DNA of 64,000 nt from Takakia lepidozioides. Lineage: Eukaryota; Streptophyta; Takakiopsida; Takakiales; Takakiaceae. The translations under genes were made by a program, and so were the position numbers. Location of the stretch: positions 4,030,001-4,094,000 of the forward strand of contig CM060731.1 of NCBI GenBank assembly GCA_030704615.1, read 5' to 3'. The notes under the pieces were generated by a model. The model was not told where the DNA came from, did no database searches, and saw nothing but the letters and a program-made list of their open reading frames with translations. This document shows positions 56,641-64,000 of this stretch, one piece after another; the first letter of the stretch is position 1; the number at the start of each line of letters is the position of its first letter.

Positions 56641-59600
56641 ATGGATTGGCAGCAGGGAGTCGCCGCACCGAATGTTGATGCGGTAAGGGTGTCTGGTAGT
56701 AATGTGGATAGAGGAGAGGAGGGCCGCGATACTGCTATGCTTTTGAGAGAAGACATCGAGCACGCCTCTCCAGGTACCGGGCTTGAGACTGAAATGTTGC
56801 AAGGACGGGAGTCTGAGGTTTCCTCAGAAAGTTTACGGGTTCCTGTGGTGGATGGATCCGCGGAAATTGATGATGCGCAAACGAAAGACAATGAAGAGGT
56901 CAACAATTTCCTTGACTTGCAGTTAGGAGTAAAAGTAGCACAGCCTGAGCAGGATCTCATGAGCACTGGAAATGAATCTGAAGTCGGGGTACCTGTGTCT
57001 AGTACGGATGAAGTGAAGGGCAGCACTGAAAGTGCAGCTAATGAGGAAGCTAGAGAAGATGCCAACAATTTCTGTAATATTGAGAAGGAATGTTTTCGAG
57101 GACAAAAAGAAGAGGTCTTTCTTGGCATTGGGGAGGTTTCTACAGGGGACACTTTTGCGGATGAAGATGTGAAGGGTGGATACATTGAAAAATTCTCAAG
57201 CAAATTTGGAAATGCGGAGGAGATCCCCAGGCAGCTCTATGAAACCGCTGAAGTGTCAGATGGCCAAAATCGAAGGGATCCAGCTGCTGCAATGCAATGC
57301 TCTGGAGAAGTGCCACTGAGAAGCTCTCCAGTTTTATCCCTTGAATCACTTCCCACAGTCATGGATCCGTCTACTGCTGCGCGGAGTGTGGACCAGGTAG
57401 CCTCACACAGTGCACACCTATCGACTGAGGAGTGCAGTAGTTCAGACGAGTCTCGCAGTACTGTCGGGGAGGGAAGGGCTATGGATAATTATAACGAAAT
57501 CTCTCAGCATAAAGATCAATCAGCTGGAAATGGTATGTCGGGGGCATGGACTCAAGAGACTTCACGAGAGGGGAGCAGCTGGCTACTGTCAACTCCAACT
57601 GGAGTGGAAACTCCGGAGAGCAAGGAACGCTTGGAAGCGTTCCCATTGCTCGAATCTGGGTTCGGCTCATTATCTAGTTCAGGAGCTGGGGCATCTCGAC
57701 TAGCAATTACTGCTTCAGACGGTCAAGGTGCAATTGATACAGAGGCCAGCGAGGCATTGTATATGAGTTTGTCACAGGATGAGCACCAAGAGATTTCTCC
57801 CACCACTGAAGGGCGGCAAGCGGCTACCAATGGTGGCGGATTGTTCAGTGCCTTTGAGGCAACGGGAAGGCAGCTTCTGAATAGAGATGTGGTGATTGAA
57901 GAAGAATACAGTGGAAACTTGATGCAAGAGTTGAGTGGAGGCCTAGTTTCATCCAAATCCTTGAATTCCAACCACCAAGGCTCCTTTTCCTCCGACCATA
58001 GCTTGTCATATTCATATCATGAATCAGGCTTATCGCCCACCCCACAGGGCTCCCCACTGTTGCAAAGAGAAGAATCGGTGATGACAAATGCATCACCAGA
58101 ACTCATGCATTTGATCTACTCTGCAATCCAGGGGTCAGATCAAGTCAGTGTGCAGAGATTAAGAATGCTTGTAGGAGGTGAGGAGGGCCTTGTGAAAGAT
58201 GGTAGAAATGTCGAGATGGAGAACGTTGCAGGACTTGTGGTTGATATCCTAATTGTGAAGATGGGGGGAGTGGATGGTTTGGATGAGACCAAGGAAAGTG
58301 CAGCTCCTAGTATAATGCTCAGTGCACGCGCAGCTGTTGTAGCAGGGGAGCTTCTTCCTTGGCTTCCCTGCGAGGGCGATGATGGGATCTCTATGTCTCC
58401 AAGAACTAGGATGGCAAAAGGCTTGGCGCTGGTGCTACAAGGTTGCACCAGGAATCGAGCAATGTGTTCAACAGCTGGCCTTCTGCATGTCCTTTTGTTG
58501 GCAGCTCAATGCATTTTGACTCAAAAAGTGGAGCAGGAGAAGGAGGTCGAGAGCTGGGATACAGGTCCCCTTATAGATTCTATCGAAGCTCTTGGATCCC
58601 ATTGTCTGACTGTGTTGGATCTTCGAGAATGGCTTCACACTGCTGGGATGACATTGTCAACAGGGAAATCATTGGATCTCATCCTCACTTTGGAAAGGAC
58701 AATGCTGTCTGAGGAGACTCGTGGCCCCTCTCATACTTTTGAGTTTGATGGGGAAAGTTCAGGATTACTTGGTCCTGGGGAGAGTAAGTGGCCGTTTGTA
58801 AGCGGCTATGCATTTGCAACGTGGCTGTACATTGAGTCTTTTGCGGATACAGTCAATATGGCTGCAACGGCTGCTGCAATTGCAGCAGCTGCAGCTGCTA
58901 AGATGGGAAAATCTTCAACCATGTCAGCTGCTGCTGCTGCTAGTGCTCTGGCTGGTGAAGGGACAGCTCACATGCCCAGGCTCTTTAGTTTCCTTTCAGT
59001 GGATAATCTGGGAGTGGAGGCTTACTTCCATGGTCAGTTCTTAGTTGTGGAGAGTGACAATGGTAAGGGAAGAAAAGCTTCGCTACATTTTACACATGCG
59101 TTCAAGCCACGGCACTGGTATTTTGTGGGCCTTGAACACACTCACAGGCAAAATCTTCTAGGAAAAACAGACAGTGAGATGAGGCTATACATCGATGGGC
59201 GGCTGTATGAATCCCGTCCCTTGGTGTTCCCACGCTTGTCTAGGCCCCTGGGTTTCTGCTGCATTGGCACAAATCCTCCTCCTGCTATTGCTGGCTTGCA
59301 GAGACGCCGGCGACAGTGCCCTCTGTTTGCTGAAATGGGGCCTATCTATATCTTCAAAGAGCCCCTTGGACAGGAAAGAATGGCGCACTTGGCTGCAAGG
59401 GGGGGTGATGCTGTTCCCTCTTTTGGAGCAGGGGCTGGAGCTCCTTGGTTTGCCAACAACGAGCAGGCAATGTCAGCTGCTGAGGAGGGGGCGGCCCTAG
59501 ATTTGGAGATAGGTCCCCGTCTTCACCTTCTTTACCATCCGAAGCTACTCAGTGGTCGACTGTGTCCAGATGCTTCAGCCTTTGGGGCCTCAGGTAAGAG

Positions 59601-62600
59601 TTTTCTTTCAATACCCTCACAGTTTTCCAATTTTGTGATACTGCCAGTGTTAACTCTTTCTTCATAAGAACAAGAACAAGCGTTATTGCAGGCCTTGTGG
59701 ACTGTCTGCGTGGTTCTGTTTTCTGCTATACTGTGATTGTCTTGGCCTCACTGCAATATCAGTGACCCTAGGCTGATGGCTAATTTAAATATAGTATACT
59801 TCTGATGGTTTTGAGTTTTCCAGGTGTACATAGGAAATCAGCAGAAGTGCTGGGGCATGTCCATGTTGCTGCAAGGATTCGTACTCTTGAGAGCATTTGG
59901 GCAATGGCGGAAGGGGGCCCCATGGCTTTGTTGCCACTGACTGTTGGTGCAGTGGATAAAGATACATTACATCCTAAAGTTGGGAAGGGAATGGTTTCAT
60001 CTTCAGCTTCTTTGCTCTCTGCTCCAATATTCAGAATGCTGTCCGTGACACTTCAGCATTCTGGAAATGCTGAAGAGATTGCAAGAAGCTATGCACCTCG
60101 ACTACTGGCACATTTATTGGGACACCTGGTCTGTGTTCCTTCTCCAGGAGATCCTGAAAGGAAAGCTTTTGAGCAAGCAAGGACAGAAGAAAGAGATGAA
60201 GAACTTGTGGTTGCTGTTGTCTCTCTTGCTCAGGCACCCAAAAATCATGTAGCTCTGAAAGTGCAGCTGTACAGCAGTTTACTGCTTGACCTGAAACTAT
60301 GGAGCTCTTGTTCCTATGGGCTACAGAAAAAACTTCTTTCTTCTCTTGCTGACATGGTTTTCACTGAAGCAGCTACGATGAGGGGTGCAAATGCGGTTCA
60401 GATGCTATTGGATGGATGCCGCCGGTGTTATTGGCTAATTCCAGAGTCAGACTCCATACATATGTTTGCGGGAGGGAGATTATCCCGACCTGCGGGGGAG
60501 TTGAATGCCCTGGTTGATGAACTTATGGTCATTGTTGAGCTCTTATTGGGATCAGCCCACGACCCAACACTTGATGCTGATGTGTGTTCTCTGGTACAAT
60601 TTGTACTTGATTGCCCACAACCTAACCAGGTTTGTCATGGTTCTAACCCTTGTTTCATAATGTCTTTACTTGCACAACTCCTAGCTAGACTTCAACAACG
60701 GATTTGAAGGTATTTGATCTAATCTGGTGTAAAAAGGTTACCAGACTCTTTTGGACAACTAGCAAAGCTGAGGTGGTTGTTTATGTGGGGTTGTACTAAT
60801 CTGGAAGAATTATCGAGCTCCAGTATTGAAAGGTTAATAGAGCTGCAGGGGCTCAAGTTGATCGGTTGCATGAGGTTGCAGAGAGTTTGCCACCATCAAT
60901 ATTCCATCAACGGATACGCCTGCAAGTGCTTAATTGAGCGAATTGTCAGAACCTGAAAGAGTCCGTGAATCCATTGGGCAGCTACGAAGTCTGACGACAA
61001 AAATCACTAAATTCTGGGAAATACTTGAGAAACATTATAACCCTTTGGGCATGGGATCACACATCAGAGGGTAATTCATAACCGTGGATAACAGTTGGTA
61101 TCATGTCAAACTTGGACATGGAAACCATTCAGTGAAAGTTTAAATTTCTTCCAATTGTGCAATACAGCAGCACATCCCATGGGGAACATGGTTTAGTGTT
61201 GACTCTACTGGCAAGTGATGGTTGTTAAAGTGCGTGTCCTGAGGAGGTGTTTTCTCTTTGCTCAGATAGAATAGAAGCAACAATATTGCACATTGACTTT
61301 CAAACAGTGTGATTTGTTGCTGATGGCTTTTCCCTTCACGAGAAACTGAGTCGGAGGGGTTGCAGGTTGTAAAGCTTGATGTTAGATTCATAATATGCGT
61401 TGATTTGGCGGCTGAACCTGAAATTTAGTTGGCAGGAGAGGTGTGGAGTGATAAAATATGAATGCGAATCTTGCACTTCAATGTGTGAAGCTCAATGCTG
61501 ACTTTATGTTTCAACCAGGTTGCACGGGTTCTGCGTCTTATTTATAAGTTGGTAGTACAGCCCAACACTTCAAAGGCATCTGTCTTTGCAGAGACTCTCC
61601 TTGCCAATGGTGGTGTTGAAATGCTGCTCACTTTGCTGCGTCGTGAGGCGGAGTTTGGAGAGATAGACCCGAAAACGGGTCCAGAGGTGAAGAAGGCCGA
61701 AAATGTTACTGATGTTGATCCGGTTACTATGCATAAAGTGCCAGATGGGGATGTGGTAAGAGATAGTGTTGACAGGCTGGACACAAAAAGCAAGGGTGGG
61801 TCAGAAAATCCAGCAGTTCCTTTGTGTGTAGAAAGCTCTGGATTATGTAAACTAAAAGTTAATGATCATCGGCAATGGCCTCTCCCCACCCAAGAGGTTG
61901 TATCAGCTGCTCGCTCATCTGCCAAAAGATCACGATCAGGAGGAAATTTGGGCGGCATAAGCTTGTCAATCAGTGCTGACAGGGCACGGAACAAGTTTCG
62001 GAATGTGGATTCTGGGGATGGGATCATGGTGGGCATTGTGAGCCTGCTTGGTGCACTGATTTCCGGCAGCCACTTAAAGGTTGTAAGTTTTGCTCTGGCT
62101 GCATCTCAACCTCTGGTAAGTTCATCTGGTTCTGGAAACTCCACGTCAGGAGAAAGCACCCCTGGCGTTGCAGCAACAGCAGTAGTATGGCTTCTATATG
62201 CCATGGAAAAGGCATTTCAGGCGGCACCAAAGAGACTCATGACAGTCAATGTTTATGCTGCTCTCTTGCCTGCCGTAATAAGGTCCGAGGTGAGCAACCT
62301 AGTCCTTTTACCTTGCAGGTCCATATTTTTATTTGAGACTTTTGCACCCCTTCAAAAGCAAATCACAAAGTGGGAGGACATGAGAGAGGAAGCAAATGTA
62401 GGGCTGTCGTATCTCCTTTGGGCACCTCATGGAAGATGGATGAAAAATAATGCAAGGTCATCTGATACCGTACAAAGGTTGCTGCTAACAAAGGACAATT
62501 GGACTGCCCCATGTGAGCTAAGGTGTAGATGTAGTTGATCCTTACATGGCAAGTTCGTGTAATATGTGATTGGCCACCGTGGTGCTGTAAGTGGGGTATT

Positions 62601-63862
62601 GATTTGTTGGTTTCAAGCTCCATTGCTGAGGTCTTGTCTTCTTCCCAGTTCCGTGTAGTGAACTGCTGGCTTACCTGTGTCTCAACTCCCTTATGATTAT
62701 GTTCCATAGATTCTTGATACTCAAAAAGGCTTGAATCCGTTTAGCTGCACAAAAGCGAGTTACTGTTCATGCCAACCGGCCATGTTTGTTTTGCAGGCCT
62801 TGGCTGGAAAAAGGGATATCTCCCAGTGCAGTCATACTGGGAGAAGTGCCCCTTTACAAGGAACTTATAATCTGTAATTCTATCTTTGAAGTCAATATCC
62901 ATCAGTATGGGTTAAAACCATTTGTTGGGGATTGTTTGAGGAGCAAACCTCAAGGATTATCCTGAACATCGACTGTTCAAAGGGATCTAGAAAGGCTGGT
63001 AACTTTGGACTTCTACTATTTTTTAGTAGCGAACTTTCCCCATTCACGAGATTTGCATTAAATACTGCTTTCTGTTGCAATTTGGGATTTTACAGGTTGG
63101 GACTCTGTCATCAGAAGATCGACTTGCACTCTATGACTCTGGACACCGCTTTGAACACATTCAACTTCTGCTAGTTCTTTTGCGTTCCCTTCCCTTTGCT
63201 CCCAAACAATTGCAGCTTGCCGTTCTCCAGGTGAGGGACAGCCAATTCCCCATGTTCCCCTGTTGTGGCAGGCTCTTTTCTATTTCATGTTGCCTAAACC
63301 AATGTGGTGTGAAGTTGTCTGTGTTTTTATTAGCACTAGATGTCCATGGTCATATTCGTGTGATGGCTTTACAGAATGGTACAGTTCTAGAAGAATGCAG
63401 CAATGCCTTGAGTTGGTGATGACGAATTAGTAGCTAACTCACTGCCCTTTAGAAGTAATTACTTTACCTTCTCTGTGCTTCTACTTTATAGTCAGCACGG
63501 GAGTGAACTGTCACTGTTGAGCTTGTTCAAGTCTGTGAATTACCTGCTCTTACTGTGGCAGTCTCTCCAAAGAAGTTCTTCTAGGATAGTTGGTAACTTC
63601 CTTTTGTTACATTATGCATATGGCTTCAGGGATGGTGTGGCTTCTTCATTAGATGATCAATCCACTTGCAGTCATATCTAGGGTGGTTCCTTGAATCAGG
63701 AGGCTGAGGAGGATGTAATGTCTTATGCTATGCAAAATTCATGGGCATTTCTTGCAGGATATACTTTTGTTGGCATGTACACATCCAGAAAACAGGACAG
63801 CACTGACCACAATGTCTGAGTGGCCAGAGTGGCTCCTTGAGATCCTTTTCTCAGAGTATGAG
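56641..63862 (+). CDS. BEACH-domain protein, plant C1/C2 type (N-terminal part, truncated by window end)
   Basis: Five exons are visible: 56641-59593, 59824-60629, 61519-62289, 63096-63230 and 63758-63862. All are GT-AG and in phase, giving 1,590 residues before the window ends inside an intron. The first about 480 residues are acidic and Ser-rich with no recognised fold. From about 490 the sequence follows plant BCHC1/BCHC2-like proteins: [40 protein letters not shown], an Ala-rich stretch, the ConA-like lectin region ([80 protein letters not shown]), and armadillo-type repeats ([60 protein letters not shown]). The PH-BEACH and WD40 parts lie beyond the window. Such proteins act in membrane trafficking. 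The start is the first ATG of the long frame. Confidence 0.93.
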
Positions 63863-64000
63863 GTGGGCTTTCTTCTTGTCCTTAAAAGCTTTGTAACAAG
63901 GTTGAATTTTTTCTATCCGTTCTTATATTCTATTCGTTCTTAGCAAGGGTGAAGATATCTGATGCATCTTGCATGTTTGGTGATTTTATCCCAGAATGAT

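Noticed and set aside
56622-57203. A minus-strand open frame of 193 codons rich in Ser.
   Set aside because: It is antisense to exon 1 of the BEACH gene, whose phase-consistent splicing and conserved domains are decisive.
1-64000. CRISPR arrays, bacterial operons, replication origins and riboswitches.
   Set aside because: There is no regular repeat-spacer pattern, and the spliced plant genes and eukaryotic retroelements show a nuclear plant sequence.

Overview
This window comes from a seed-free land plant nuclear genome (moss, lycophyte or fern grade; I cannot narrow it further). The support is a set of land-plant genes with GT-AG introns: an AWPM-19/PM19-like membrane protein, a NUP136/NUP1-type FG nucleoporin, the spliceosomal factor PRP3, a BEACH-domain protein of the plant C1/C2 type, and intronless pentatricopeptide-repeat (PPR) genes with complete DYW editing domains. 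Several superfamilies of transposable element lie between them.

Layout. 1-3.1 kb: PPR-DYW gene 1 (+) with a long leader. 4.8-6.2 kb: four-exon AWPM-19-like gene (-) with a consensus ABRE upstream. 6.9-12.6 kb: MITEs, a TA-flanked element with long terminal inverted repeats, SINE-like units and a possible pogo-like end. 12.7-20.9 kb: about 13-exon NUP136-like gene (-). 21.8-26 kb: PIF/Harbinger-like ends, a degraded transposon-type coding region, a pair of GC-rich hairpins and a fold-back element. 26.3-34.2 kb: a decaying Ty3/Gypsy retrotransposon (-). 34.3-40 kb: SINE-like and LINE fragments and a broken, internally duplicated PPR-DYW pseudogene. 40-42.9 kb: low-complexity sequence and a second copy of the 369-bp LTR-like repeat. 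46.4-51.4 kb: PRP3 (-). 53.5-55.7 kb: PPR-DYW gene 2 (+). 56.6 kb to the end: BEACH gene (+), cut by the window edge.

The most unusual object is the Gypsy element. Read on the minus strand it encodes Gag with two zinc knuckles, a retropepsin-like segment, a complete but broken cytosine-5 DNA methyltransferase domain (motifs I, IV, VI, VIII and IX/X, most like the DNMT3/DRM class), reverse transcriptase, RNase H, integrase, and a PHD finger at the integrase C-terminus where chromoviruses carry a chromodomain. One element therefore carries a DNA-methylation writer and a probable histone-tail reader. This copy has several stop codons and at least three frameshifts, but RT, RNase H, integrase and PHD key residues are preserved.

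The host genes are single-copy housekeeping or stress genes with no sign of an operon-like relationship. The PPR genes form a local family: two intact members whose 5' leaders are also related, and one pseudogene that shows how PPR arrays grow by tandem duplication. Exon boundaries were inferred by eye from GT-AG sites, reading phase and family similarity.
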